Shown here: piece by piece, positions 1 through 8,686 of the stretch | How the letters are laid out: the number at the start of each line of letters is the position of its first letter | How positions within the stretch are numbered: position 1 is the first letter of the stretch | DNA from: a bacterium | GTDB taxonomy: Bacteria; Bacillota_I; Bacilli_A; RFN20; DUOF01 | Assembly: GCA_012839015.1 (NCBI GenBank) | Contig: DUOF01000090.1 | Span: forward strand, 1-24,057 | Direction: 5' to 3' | Length of the DNA: 24,057 nucleotides | Program-made: the position numbers and the translations under genes | The notes under the pieces: model-generated | What the model was told of the DNA's origin: nothing | Seen by the model: the letters and a program-made list of their open reading frames with translations, nothing else | Databases searched by the model: none

Positions 1-22
1 AGTAATAATAATATCTGGTTTT

Positions 23-38
23 GAGAGATCAATCTCTC
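23..38 (+). other. Dyad in the 23S-5S rRNA spacer
   Basis: A perfect 7-bp inverted repeat (GAGAGAT / ATCTCTC, 2-nt spacer) lies just before the 5S gene. The surrounding AT-rich stretch resembles the short 23S-5S spacers of Gram-positive rRNA operons, so this is probably a processing stem in the rRNA precursor. No 23S sequence can be recognised in the 44 bases available, so the upstream gene is inferred. Confidence 0.45.
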
Positions 39-44
39 TAAATG

Positions 45-150
<106 letters not shown>

Positions 151-156
<6 letters not shown>

Positions 157-200
157 CTTTTTTATTATAAAAAATTTACTAATTGCCTTTGGCGATTTTT
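151..200 (+). terminator. rRNA operon terminators
   Basis: The 3' arm of 5S helix I runs straight into a T6 tract (158-163), so the mature 5S end can itself act as an intrinsic terminator. A second, weaker hairpin (TTGCC / GGCGA, loop TTT, 183-195) followed by T5 lies 20 bases further on and may act as a backup. Both are read by eye without folding energies. Confidence 0.55.
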
Positions 201-202
201 CA

Positions 203-230
203 TATACATAGTCAAAGGATTAAATATAAT
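203..230 (+). promoter_or_regulatory. Putative promoter of the 260-1034 gene
   Basis: A perfect -10 box TATAAT (225-230) lies 16 bases after a poor -35 (TATACA, 203-208). It is placed between the rRNA terminators and the next gene. The -35 match is weak, so this is a candidate only. Confidence 0.35.
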
Positions 231-259
231 ATATATGTGAATGTCATAGCAGAGATAAA

Positions 260-1034
260 ATGGAAAACCAAAAGAATAAAGCAACAAGCCCACTACATGA
301 TTATGAAGATTACCCAATGGATAAGGATACAGCAGTTACATTATTGTTTGCAATAATCGGCGCAGCTAGTGTTCTTACTCCCTTCTTCATAGTAGATAGT
401 AAGAATCGTAATGACTTAAAAGGACTTAAAAATGAATTATCCTCTCAACTTGCTAGTGATGCAGAAGTAAAAGAATATGAGTTTGACTTCTTTGAGGCTA
501 CTGAATTAAGTAATGAATATTTCTTCTATTTTACTGGTAATGCGATAAAGTTAGACGGTCATCCTATAGACTTTATTAAATCTAAATATAAGGTAGATGA
601 GAGTTCATATTATAAGGTAAAGAAAATGCTTGATTCTAAAACTATGCATGAAACTCTTAATAGTCAGTCGATACTGACTATGATTTTGGATGTTGTTAAA
701 GAGTCGAAAATTGTAGAAAGTGACCAAATTGAAAGGACTAATTTAAGTAGCGATAGTAAGAGAATCATTAAAGATATTACTAAACCTAGCATTGGTGAAG
801 ACTTTATTTACTATGATGTTACATTAATTGATATAGAAGACGGTAAAAATACAGCTGATCTAGGTAAAAACCAAACGTGTCTATTATGAAAGGACTAAAG
901 AATTAGAGAGTAATCCTGAACTTGTTTATACACTAGGTAAAAAAGGCTCATTTGTCCAAAATATGTCCAGTGAGACATATAAGATAGAAAATACCTTTAC
1001 CAAACTAGATAATATATCTTCAAAAGATAGATAA
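260..1034 (+). pseudogene. Unknown single-TM protein, frameshifted near 866-870
   Basis: I do not recognise the family. The first frame gives 209 residues ending at TGA 887-889. The +1 frame continues from about 864 to TAA 1032-1034 with a sensible sequence (RVYYERTKELESNPELVYTL and on, ending SSKDR). Reading A4 instead of A5 at 866-870 joins the two parts into about 257 residues. The protein has a charged N-terminus, one hydrophobic segment at about residues 25-46, then a soluble, acidic, mixed alpha/beta-looking region with no motif I can name. Its likely topology is membrane-anchored with a large soluble domain. No strong Shine-Dalgarno precedes the ATG. It may be a degraded gene, a sequencing error in a homopolymer, or a programmed +1 shift; the first two are more likely. 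Confidence 0.6.
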
Positions 1035-1084
1035 AACTTGGTTTTATCATAAGTAAGGAATATGAATTATAATATTCTTTTTTT
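1030..1084 (+). terminator. Hairpins after the frameshifted gene
   Basis: An 8-bp perfect hairpin (GATAAAAC / GTTTTATC, loop TTG, 1030-1048) starts at the extended frame's stop codon but has no T tract. Next is a 6-bp AT hairpin (GAATAT / ATATTC, 1058-1077) followed by T7. The second has the form of a weak intrinsic terminator. Their place just after the second-frame stop at 1034, not after the first-frame stop at 889, supports the longer gene. Confidence 0.45.
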
Positions 1085-1101
1085 ATATTTTAACTTAATG
1101 A

Positions 1102-1131
1102 TTAGACTAACGTTCAAGTATATATTATAAT
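1102..1131 (+). promoter_or_regulatory. Putative promoter of the TM2 gene
   Basis: The -10 box TATAAT (1126-1131) has a -35-like TTAGAC (1102-1107) 18 bases upstream. The leader is about 48 nt and ends in a GGGGGAA ribosome site (1174-1180). Confidence 0.5.
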
Positions 1132-1185
1132 TTTAGTGTGTTTAATCATCGATAAGCATATAAATATGAATATGGGGGAATTATT

Positions 1186-1518
1186 ATGTATTGTAGACAA
1201 TGTGGTAAAGAAATTCACGATGAAGCGGTAGTGTGTGTTAACTGTGGTGTTCCAACAGAAAAATATGCTGCGGTAGATCCAGAGGCTAAATCTAAGATTG
1301 GTGCTGGGTTACTTGGTATATTTTTAGGTGTTTGGGGAGTTCACAACTTCTATTTAGGATACACTGGTAAAGCCGTTGCCCAATTACTTCTTGGGACTGT
1401 TGGTGTTCTTCTTATTTTTGGCCCGATAATTTCTGGAATTTGGGGATTGGTTGAAGGAATTATGATCCTAACTGGATCAATCGATGTCGACGCCAGCGGA
1501 AAAAAACTAAAAGAATAA
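1186..1518 (+). CDS. Zinc-ribbon and TM2 domain membrane protein
   Basis: A 110-residue protein with two parts. The N-terminal zinc ribbon has two CxxC pairs (YCRQCGKE at residues 2-9, CVNCG about 13 residues later). The C-terminal TM2 domain (about residues 35-97) has two hydrophobic helices separated by a short polar turn, with the family hallmark GVHNFYLGYTGKA between them. Predicted location is the cytoplasmic membrane with the zinc ribbon inside. The cellular role of bacterial TM2 proteins is not established and I assign none. The start is supported by GGGGGAA five bases upstream. It stands alone between its own promoter and the str operon promoter. Confidence 0.85.
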   Translation: MYCRQCGKEIHDEAVVCVNCGVPTEKYAAVDPEAKSKIGAGLLGIFLGVWGVHNFYLGYTGKAVAQLLLGTVGVLLIFGPIISGIWGLVEGIMILTGSIDVDASGKKLKE

Positions 1519-1609
1519 AATTTTGTTTATTTTAATAGAAACTGCATAAAATTATAAGTAGTACTTTGTTAATTGAAGTTTTTATAATAAAAAGCAAATA
1601 AGTAATATT

Positions 1610-1642
1610 ATGTTTGACAAACATGCACGTACACTGTAAAAT
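1610..1642 (+). promoter_or_regulatory. str operon promoter with dyad over the -35
   Basis: A consensus sigma-A promoter: -35 TTGACA (1614-1619), 17-bp spacer, -10 TAAAAT (1637-1642). The -35 is the centre of a 15-bp perfect dyad (ATGTTTG-A-CAAACAT, 1610-1624), which could be an operator or chance symmetry. Transcription should begin near 1649, giving a leader of about 85 nt before rpsL. Confidence 0.75.
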
Positions 1643-1660
1643 ATTTCAGTAGTTATTAAT

Positions 1661-1676
1661 AGGCCCTTATGGGTCT
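1661..1676 (+). promoter_or_regulatory. Hairpin in the rpsL leader
   Basis: AGGCCC (1661-1666) pairs with GGGTCT (1671-1676, one G-U) around a TTAT loop, followed only by TTT-AA. It sits just inside the predicted transcript, about 60 nt before the rpsL start. It may be a protein-binding, attenuation or mRNA-stability element. The T tract is too short for a confident terminator. Confidence 0.4.
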
Positions 1677-1733
1677 TTAACTATCGATAAAAATAAAACA
1701 CCCGGAGTTGTGTGTTAGAAAGGAGAAACAATA

Positions 1734-2150
1734 ATGCCTACTATTAATCAATTAATCCGTAAAGGAAGAAGCAAAAGTGAGAAAAAACCTAAATCACCTG
1801 CATTAAGAAGAGGAAGAAACTCATTAAAGAAAAAGAACACTCTTACATTTAGTCCTCAAAAAAGAGGAGTTTGTACTCGTGTTGGAACAATGACACCTAA
1901 AAAACCTAACTCAGCTCTAAGAAAATATGCTCGTGTTAGATTAAGTAATGGTATGGAAGTTACTGCTTATATCGGTGGTATCGGACATAACTTGCAAGAA
2001 CACAGTGTTGTATTAATCCGTGGCGGTAGAGTGAAGGACTTACCTGGTGTAAGATATCACATTGTTAGAGGTACTCTAGATACTGCTGGTGTTAACAACC
2101 GTAGACAAGGACGTTCCCTATACGGAACAAAGAAACCTGCAAAAAACTAA
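1734..2150 (+). CDS. rpsL: 30S ribosomal protein S12
   Basis: A 138-residue S12, the long form typical of Bacillota (E. coli has 124), part of the decoding centre of the small subunit. Family landmarks are clear: [17 protein letters not shown] from residue 54 and [20 protein letters not shown] from residue 97. Lys56 and Lys101, the positions where substitutions commonly give streptomycin resistance, are both the usual lysines. Asp102 in the KDLPG loop is the residue modified by RimO where that enzyme exists. AAAGGAG lies upstream of the ATG. First gene of rpsL-rpsG-fusA-tuf; spacing to rpsG is 26 bases. Confidence 0.98.
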   Translation: MPTINQLIRKGRSKSEKKPKSPALRRGRNSLKKKNTLTFSPQKRGVCTRVGTMTPKKPNSALRKYARVRLSNGMEVTAYIGGIGHNLQEHSVVLIRGGRVKDLPGVRYHIVRGTLDTAGVNNRRQGRSLYGTKKPAKN

Positions 2151-2176
2151 AATAAAAATATGAAAGGAGGATATAT

Positions 2177-2647
2177 ATGCCACGTAAAGGAACTATCCTA
2201 AAAAGAAACGTGTTACCAGATCCGGTCTATAACTCGAAACTAATTACTCGTTTAATTAATAAGATTATGATTGGAGGAAAAAAAGGTACTGCACAATCAA
2301 TACTTTATAATGCTTTCTCAATAATTGAAGAAAGAACTAAAAAAGAACCAGAAGCAGTATTTGAAGCAGCTATCGCAAATATCATGCCTGTACTTGAATT
2401 AAAAGTTAGAAGAGTCGGTGGACAAAACTATCAAGTCCCGGTTGAGGTTAGCGATGAGAGAAGAAAAACTCTAGCACTTAGATGGTTGATCAACTATGCA
2501 CGTCTTCGTAATGAAAAAGGTATGGAATATAAACTAGCAGCAGAAATTATTGATGCTTCTAATGGAACTGGTCAATCAGTTAAGAAAAAAGAAGATACCC
2601 ATAAGATGGCCGAAGCTAATAAAGCATTCGCACATTACAAATGGTAA
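2177..2647 (+). CDS. rpsG: 30S ribosomal protein S7
   Basis: A 156-residue S7, the primary assembly protein of the 30S head that binds the 3' major domain of 16S rRNA. The start [20 protein letters not shown] and the internal [14 protein letters not shown] segment are diagnostic, as is the C-terminal [13 protein letters not shown]. Length matches the Bacillota norm exactly. A strong AAAGGAGG precedes the start. Second gene of the str operon. In enterobacteria S7 represses this operon by binding its mRNA; no equivalent site is obvious in the 26-base rpsL-rpsG gap. Confidence 0.98.
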   Translation: MPRKGTILKRNVLPDPVYNSKLITRLINKIMIGGKKGTAQSILYNAFSIIEERTKKEPEAVFEAAIANIMPVLELKVRRVGGQNYQVPVEVSDERRKTLALRWLINYARLRNEKGMEYKLAAEIIDASNGTGQSVKKKEDTHKMAEANKAFAHYKW

Positions 2648-2672
2648 TTATTAAAGGAAAGGAAGGAAAAAT

Positions 2673-4745
2673 ATGTCACGCAGTATTTCGTTAGCAAAAA
2701 CTAGAAATATCGGCGTCATGGCACACATTGATGCTGGTAAGACAACCGCTACTGAGAGAATATTGTTCTTCACTGGGATAAACCACAAAATTGGTGAGAC
2801 TCACGAAGGTGCAGCAACAATGGACTGGATGGAGCAAGAGCAAGAACGTGGAATCACTATCACTTCCGCTGCCACCACTACGTATTGGAAAGAACATCGA
2901 ATTAATATTATTGATACTCCCGGTCACGTAGACTTTACTGTAGAGGTTGAAAGATCTCTAAGAGTATTAGACGGTGCAATCACGGTGTTAGATGGAAAAA
3001 GTGGTGTTGAACCACAAACTGAAACCGTTTGGGGTCAAGGTGTTAAATATGGTGTTCCTAGAATAGTTTTCATTAACAAAATGGATTTAGTTGGTGCTGA
3101 TTTTGATATGAGTGTTAAATCACTTCACACAAAACTAGGGGCCAATGCTCATCCGATTAACTTCCCAATAGGAAGTGAAAGTGATCTAAGAGGTGTGGTT
3201 GATATCATAACTCGTAGAGCATTTGTTTATGAAGACGATAAAGGACTTAAAATCACTGAGATTGAAATTCCTACAGACTTAAAAGATCAATGTGAGCTAT
3301 ATCGTCAAAACTTGATCGAAGCATTAACTTCTTATGATGATGACTTCATGATGAAAGTCTTAGAAGAAGAGGAAGTTACCATCGAGGAAATAAAAGCAGT
3401 AGTTAGAAAAGCTGTTTTAACTGGAGAATTCTTCCCAGTACTTGCTGGAAGTGCCTACAAAAATAAAGGTATCCAATTCTTACTAGATGCAGTAGTAGAA
3501 TACTTACCTTCTCCATTAGATGTTGAAGGTGTCAAGGGTATTAATGAAGCAGGAGAGGAAGTTATTCTACCGGTTAGTGATGACGCTCCGTTCTCAGCAT
3601 TAGCATTTAAAATTGCTGCGGATCCATTCGTAGGGAAATTAACTTTCTTACGTGTATATTCTGGTCATGCTAGTTCAGGTACCTATGTTTATAACTCTAC
3701 TAAAGGAAAAAGGGAGAGACTAGGAAGAATCCTACAAATGCACTCTAACAACCGTAAAGAAATAAGTGATATCTACACTGGTGACATTGTTGCAGCAGTA
3801 GGATTAAAAGATACTACTACAGGAGATACTCTTTGTGCAGAAAACAACAAAGTTACTCTAGAAAATATTACTTTCTCAGAACCAGTTATCCAACTAGCGG
3901 TTGAACCTAAATCCAAGGGTGATCAAGAAAAATTAAGTGTCGCTCTATCTAAACTGTCAGAAGAAGATCCAACGTTTAGAGCCTATACTAACAGCGAAAC
4001 TGGTCAAACAATTATCGCTGGTATGGGTGAACTTCACCTTGAAATCATCGTAGATCGTTTAAGAAGAGAATTTAAGGTAGAAGCCAATGTTGGTGTTCCA
4101 CAAGTTGCTTATCGTGAAACAATTAAAAGAGAAGGTGACTGTGAAGGGAAATATATTCGTCAATCTGGTGGTAGAGGTCAATACGGTCACGTATGGATTA
4201 AACTAGAACCAAACCCAGGAAAAGGATATGAGTTCGTTGATAAAATTGTCGGCGGTGTCGTACCAAAAGAATATATCAAATCAGTTAATGAGGGTCTAAA
4301 GGACGCCTTAACTAGAGGTATTATCGCTGGATATCCATTAATAGATGTTAAAGCAACGCTATTCGATGGTTCTTACCACGATGTTGACTCAAGTGAGATG
4401 GCATTTAAACTAGCTGCATCCTTTGCCTTAAGACAGGCAGCCGAAAAATGTGAACCAGTATTACTAGAACCTATTATGAAGGTAGAAGTAGTTGTCCCAC
4501 AAGAGTATCAAGGTGATGCTATGGGGGATATCAGTTCAAGAAGAGGTAGAATCGAAGGATTTGAACCTAGAGGTAATCAACAAGTTATTACTTCATATGT
4601 ACCTCTATCAGAAATGTTTGGGTATGCAACTGACTTAAGATCATTCACTCAAGGTAGAGGAAACTACACAATGACAATGCATCGTTATGAAGAAGCACCT
4701 AAGTTTATTACTGAAAAGATAGTAAAAAACAACGCGAATAATTAG
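2673..4745 (+). CDS. fusA: Elongation factor G
   Basis: A 690-residue translational GTPase that drives translocation and, with RRF, ribosome recycling. The GTP-binding motifs are all visible: P-loop AHIDAGKTT at residues 17-25, switch [21 protein letters not shown] and GSAYKNKG. Domain IV carries the [13 protein letters not shown] segment, and the C-terminal domain ends with [13 protein letters not shown]. Length is normal. AAGGAAAGGAAGG lies before the ATG, 26 bases after rpsG. No truncation or insertion is apparent. Third gene of the operon, ahead of tuf with an 81-bp gap that may hold an extra promoter. Confidence 0.98.
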   Translation: MSRSISLAKTRNIGVMAHIDAGKTTATERILFFTGINHKIGETHEGAATMDWMEQEQERGITITSAATTTYWKEHRINIIDTPGHVDFTVEVERSLRVLDGAITVLDGKSGVEPQTETVWGQGVKYGVPRIVFINKMDLVGADFDMSVKSLHTKLGANAHPINFPIGSESDLRGVVDIITRRAFVYEDDKGLKITEIEIPTDLKDQCELYRQNLIEALTSYDDDFMMKVLEEEEVTIEEIKAVVRKAVLTGEFFPVLAGSAYKNKGIQFLLDAVVEYLPSPLDVEGVKGINEAGEEVILPVSDDAPFSALAFKIAADPFVGKLTFLRVYSGHASSGTYVYNSTKGKRERLGRILQMHSNNRKEISDIYTGDIVAAVGLKDTTTGDTLCAENNKVTLENITFSEPVIQLAVEPKSKGDQEKLSVALSKLSEEDPTFRAYTNSETGQTIIAGMGELHLEIIVDRLRREFKVEANVGVPQVAYRETIKREGDCEGKYIRQSGGRGQYGHVWIKLEPNPGKGYEFVDKIVGGVVPKEYIKSVNEGLKDALTRGIIAGYPLIDVKATLFDGSYHDVDSSEMAFKLAASFALRQAAEKCEPVLLEPIMKVEVVVPQEYQGDAMGDISSRRGRIEGFEPRGNQQVITSYVPLSEMFGYATDLRSFTQGRGNYTMTMHRYEEAPKFITEKIVKNNANN

Positions 4746-4754
4746 CGTTAAATA

Positions 4755-4783
4755 TTGATTTAGTTATAGAAATACTATATTAT
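4755..4783 (+). promoter_or_regulatory. Possible internal promoter for tuf
   Basis: Between fusA and tuf, TTGATT (4755-4760) and TATTAT (4778-4783) are separated by 17 bases. The -10 overlaps an AT dyad (CTATAT / ATATAG). EF-Tu is needed in excess over EF-G, so a tuf-specific promoter would make sense, but AT-rich sequence produces such matches by chance. Confidence 0.4.
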
Positions 4784-4826
4784 ATATATAGTTTTCATAA
4801 AAAAAAGAAAAAGGAGATATATAAAA

Positions 4827-6008
4827 ATGGCTAAACAAAAATTTGATAGAGCTAAACCGCACGTAAACGTTGGAACTATTGGTCACGTTGACCATGGTAA
4901 AACAACACTAACTGCTGCTATAGCTACAAGACTTTCTCAAAAATTCGGAGGAACTGCAAAGAAATATGATGAAATCGATGCTGCTCCAGAAGAAAAAGAA
5001 CGTGGTATAACTATTAGTACATCACACATTGAGTATGAGACTGAAAATCGTCACTATGCTCACGTAGACTGTCCAGGTCACGCTGACTACATCAAAAACA
5101 TGATCACTGGTGCAGCTCAAATGGATGGAGCAATCTTAGTTGTTGCTGCTACTGATGGACCTATGCCTCAAACAAGAGAACACATCCTACTTTCTCGTCA
5201 AGTTGGTGTTCCTTACATTATCGTATTTATCAACAAATGTGATATGGTAGAAGACGAAGAATTACTAGAATTAGTAGAAATGGAAGTTAGAGAACTTCTT
5301 AACGAATACGGATTCCCAGGAGATGATACTCCAATTGTAAGGGGATCTGCTCTAAAAGCTCTAGAAGGAGACGAAAAATACGTTGCTGCAATCGATGAAT
5401 TAATGGCTGCAGTAGATAGTTATATTCCTGAACCTGAAAGAGATACAGACAAACCATTCATGATGCCAGTTGAAGACGTATTCACTATCACTGGTCGTGG
5501 AACTGTTGCTACAGGAAGAATAGAAAGAGGAGTTATCAAACTAAACGAAGAAGTTGAAATTGTTGGTATCCGTCCTACGAAGAAAACTGTTGTAACAGGT
5601 ATTGAAATGTTCAAAAAACTACTTGATTTTGGTCAAGCAGGAGATAACGTAGGATTATTACTTCGTGGTGTAAACCGTGATGAGATCCTAAGAGGACAAG
5701 TATTAGCTAAACCTGGATCAGTTAAACCTCTTTCTAAGTTTAAGGCTCAAGTTTATATCCTTTCTAAAGAAGAAGGTGGAAGACATACTCCATTCTTTGC
5801 TAACTACCGTCCACAATTCTATTTCAGAACTACTGATATTACAGGTACTATCAAACTACCTGAAGGTGTAGAGATGGTAATGCCTGGTGATAACATAGAA
5901 ATGGAAATCGAACTTATTCACCCAATAGCACTTGAAAAAGGTACTAAATTCTCAATCCGTGAGGGTGGCCGTACTGTAGGTGCTGGAACAGTTATTGAAC
6001 TTATTTAA
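4827..6008 (+). CDS. tuf: Elongation factor Tu
   Basis: A 393-residue EF-Tu, the GTPase that brings aminoacyl-tRNA to the ribosomal A site. P-loop GHVDHGKT at residues 19-26, switch [27 protein letters not shown] at about 81, NKCD at about 136, and the C-terminal barrel segment [20 protein letters not shown] are all intact. Length is typical. AAAAAGGAGA precedes the ATG. It is the last gene of the operon: a strong terminator follows 27 bases later, so this str operon is not joined to an S10 ribosomal protein operon within the window. Confidence 0.98.
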   Translation: MAKQKFDRAKPHVNVGTIGHVDHGKTTLTAAIATRLSQKFGGTAKKYDEIDAAPEEKERGITISTSHIEYETENRHYAHVDCPGHADYIKNMITGAAQMDGAILVVAATDGPMPQTREHILLSRQVGVPYIIVFINKCDMVEDEELLELVEMEVRELLNEYGFPGDDTPIVRGSALKALEGDEKYVAAIDELMAAVDSYIPEPERDTDKPFMMPVEDVFTITGRGTVATGRIERGVIKLNEEVEIVGIRPTKKTVVTGIEMFKKLLDFGQAGDNVGLLLRGVNRDEILRGQVLAKPGSVKPLSKFKAQVYILSKEEGGRHTPFFANYRPQFYFRTTDITGTIKLPEGVEMVMPGDNIEMEIELIHPIALEKGTKFSIREGGRTVGAGTVIELI

Positions 6009-6034
6009 TAACTAGTTAAAACTGTGAAATACTT

Positions 6035-6062
6035 AAAGGAATCCAATTGGATTCCTTTTTTT
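6035..6062 (+). terminator. Terminator of the str operon
   Basis: A 10-bp perfect stem (AAAGGAATCC / GGATTCCTTT) with an AATT loop at 6035-6058. The T run continues to 6062. This is a clear intrinsic terminator. Confidence 0.9.
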
Positions 6063-6091
6063 ATATTAACAAGACAAAATAAACTATTCAT

Positions 6092-6119
6092 TTATCTATT
6101 TATTAGATAATGTTATAAT
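6092..6119 (+). promoter_or_regulatory. mutS operon promoter with dyad
   Basis: Extended -10 TGTTATAAT (6111-6119) upstream of mutS; the -35 region is weak. A 7-bp inverted repeat (TTATCTA / TAGATAA, loop TTTAT, 6092-6110) fills the stretch from the -35 to the -10. It may bind a regulator, or be fortuitous in AT-rich DNA. The leader is short (about 17-20 nt) with TAGGAGTG as ribosome site. Confidence 0.5.
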
Positions 6120-6143
6120 TATGTATGATTTAGGAGTGAATTT

Positions 6144-8672
6144 ATGTCCAACAAGAAAGAATATACACCGATGATACAACAGTATTTAGGTATTAAAGAA
6201 AATTATGAAGACACCTTAATTTTTTATCGTTTAGGGGATTTCTATGAACTCTTTTTTGAAGATGCTAAAACAGCTTCTAGGGAATTAGAATTAGTACTTA
6301 CCGGAAGAGATGCTGGCGTAGGAGAGAAAATACCTATGTGTGGTGTCCCACATCACAGCGTGAATGGTTATTTAGAAAAACTGATCTCTAAGGGATACAA
6401 GGTTGCTATCGTAGAACAACTAGAGGACCCAAGTGAAGCAAAGGGGATAGTTAAAAGGGATGTAGTCCAAGTTATGACTCCTGGTACCTTAATAAATTTA
6501 GGGTTAAATGAAAACAAAAACAATTATCTAGTATCTGTAGACGACGCTGGCAGTGAATTTATTATTAGTTATGTTGATCTTTCTACTGGTGAATTAAATG
6601 TTATGAGTATTGATAATAAACTTGATAGTCTCGTTAGTGAATTAATTCAATTAGAAACTAAGGAAATAGTAGTTGCTCATTCCTTCAGTAGGGAACTTTT
6701 AGAGGCGTTGAAATCAAACATTAAACTAACTATCTCCTACCAAGAAATAAGTGAAGAAAGTGAAAAGTTCACTGCCTTAAGTAAAAATATAAAAGATCTA
6801 AGACAAGTTAAATCTATTGAACGTTTACTTAGTTACCTAATTAGTACTCAAAAAAGACAACTTGATTATATTAAGGACGCTAATGTAATCGAAAAAAGAA
6901 ACTATTTACAAATAGATACTTACTCTAAAAACAATTTAGAATTAGTAAGGACTATTAGAAATGAAGATAAATATGGTTCGCTTCTATGGTTGCTTGATAA
7001 ATGTAAAAGCGCAATGGGATCTAGACTACTAAAAAAGTGGATTTTGAATCCCTTGTACGATTTAAATAAGATAGAGGAAAGACTGAAAATAGTTGATAGT
7101 TTCATTAGTTCATATATTTCTAGGAAAGAGGTTATAAACCTACTTAAGGATGTCTATGATCTAGAAAGATTAGTTGCTAGGATAGGTTATGGCAATGCAA
7201 ATGCCAGAGACCTAGTTCAACTAAGGAAATCCCTAAGTGTAGTCCCAACTATAAAACAAATACTAAAAGACAGTGGGGAAATGGATTTATTTGTGTTATC
7301 CACTAAGATAAATACCTTTGATGAAGTGGTTGATCTACTAAATAGAGCTATCGAAGATAATCCTCCTCTTACCATAAAAGAGGGTGGGATTATTAAAGAA
7401 GGGTACAATGAGGACCTGGATGAACTAAAAACAATCTCCTTCAATGGTAAAACTTACATTGCAAATATCGAGAAAGAAGAGAGGGAAAGAACGGGTATTA
7501 AGAACCTAAGGGTTGGTTACAACAGAGTATTTGGGTACTACATCGAAGTTACCAACTCATACTTACCAATGGTTAAAGAAGAATATAATTATCAAAGGAA
7601 GCAAACGCTTACTGGATCAGAGAGATTTGTGACTAAGGAATTAAAAGAAAAAGAAGAACTAATTTTGAAAGCAGAAGAAAAAAGCGTTTCTCTAGAGTAT
7701 CAATTGTTTCTAGAAATAAGGGATAGAATAAAAGAGGAAACCAAGAAGATTCAAGATTTAGCAGATGTCATTTCTTCGATTGATGTTCTAAGTTCCTTTG
7801 CAGAGGTGGCAATAATAAATAAATATACTAGACCTAATTTTAATAATGAGGGCGAGATTGAAATTAAAGGTATGCGCCACCCAGTTTTAGAAATATTAAT
7901 CGGACCTGAGAATTTTGTATTAAATAATTTTAATATCAATGATGAAACTTTCTTTCATCTAATAACCGGCCCTAATATGGGTGGTAAATCTACTATTATG
8001 CGTCAAGTCGCGATTACTAGCATAATGGCCCAGATAGGTTGTTATGTCGCCGCTAATGAAGCAAATTTATGTCTTTTAGATAAGATATTTACCCGTATTG
8101 GTGCGAGTGATGATTTAGTCACTGGAAAATCTACTTTTATGGTCGAAATGATGGAAGCAAACTACGCCCTTAGAAACGCAACACAAAAGTCATTAATTAT
8201 ATTTGATGAAATCGGTAGGGGAACTTCCACTTATGACGGCATGGCTTTAGCACAAGCTATAATAGAACACATTTGTTTAAATGTTAAAGCAAAGACACTA
8301 TTTTCTACCCACTATCACGAACTAACTTTCCTAGAGGACAAAATTGATGGGTTAGCTACCAAAAACGTCTCAGTACATGAAGAGAACGATAAGGTAACCT
8401 TCCTTTATAAACTTGAGAGTGGACCTGCTAATAAGTCATACGGGGTAAATGTAGCAAGGCTTGCTAATTTACCTGATTCCTTAATTGAGAGAGCTAATAA
8501 TATTTTAAATGTATTAGAAGAGAGGGCTCCATTCTCTGCAAATAAGAAAGATGTTATAATAAAGGAGGTTATCCCTGATTATATCGAAGAGATAAAGCAG
8601 TTAGATCCTTTAAATATGTCTCCTTTAGAGGCACTTAACTATTTATATGAATTAAAAAAGAAAATTGATTGA
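6144..8672 (+). CDS. mutS: DNA mismatch repair protein MutS
   Basis: An 842-residue MutS that recognises mispaired bases and small loops and recruits MutL. The mismatch-reading Phe-X-Glu is F33-Y-E35 in GDFYELFF. The core and clamp domains fill the middle. The ABC-type ATPase has Walker A GPNMGGKST starting at residue 609, Walker B LIIFDEIGRGTSTYDG around 685-700 and the FSTHYHEL switch. The C-terminal helix-turn-helix segment (LDPLNMSPLEALNYLYELKK) is present, so the protein is full length and of the repair type, not MutS2. It starts the mutS-mutL-miaA-tcdA operon and ends in TGA, which shows the standard stop code. The gap to mutL is 14 bases and holds GAGAGGAGTG. Confidence 0.97.
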   Translation: MSNKKEYTPMIQQYLGIKENYEDTLIFYRLGDFYELFFEDAKTASRELELVLTGRDAGVGEKIPMCGVPHHSVNGYLEKLISKGYKVAIVEQLEDPSEAKGIVKRDVVQVMTPGTLINLGLNENKNNYLVSVDDAGSEFIISYVDLSTGELNVMSIDNKLDSLVSELIQLETKEIVVAHSFSRELLEALKSNIKLTISYQEISEESEKFTALSKNIKDLRQVKSIERLLSYLISTQKRQLDYIKDANVIEKRNYLQIDTYSKNNLELVRTIRNEDKYGSLLWLLDKCKSAMGSRLLKKWILNPLYDLNKIEERLKIVDSFISSYISRKEVINLLKDVYDLERLVARIGYGNANARDLVQLRKSLSVVPTIKQILKDSGEMDLFVLSTKINTFDEVVDLLNRAIEDNPPLTIKEGGIIKEGYNEDLDELKTISFNGKTYIANIEKEERERTGIKNLRVGYNRVFGYYIEVTNSYLPMVKEEYNYQRKQTLTGSERFVTKELKEKEELILKAEEKSVSLEYQLFLEIRDRIKEETKKIQDLADVISSIDVLSSFAEVAIINKYTRPNFNNEGEIEIKGMRHPVLEILIGPENFVLNNFNINDETFFHLITGPNMGGKSTIMRQVAITSIMAQIGCYVAANEANLCLLDKIFTRIGASDDLVTGKSTFMVEMMEANYALRNATQKSLIIFDEIGRGTSTYDGMALAQAIIEHICLNVKAKTLFSTHYHELTFLEDKIDGLATKNVSVHEENDKVTFLYKLESGPANKSYGVNVARLANLPDSLIERANNILNVLEERAPFSANKKDVIIKEVIPDYIEEIKQLDPLNMSPLEALNYLYELKKKID

Positions 8673-8686
8673 GAGGAGTGTAATAA

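Noticed and set aside
864..1034. Programmed +1 frameshift producing the full-length protein
   Set aside because: No internal Shine-Dalgarno at RF2-like spacing or slow stop codon lies at the shift; a homopolymer indel at A5 (866-870) is simpler.
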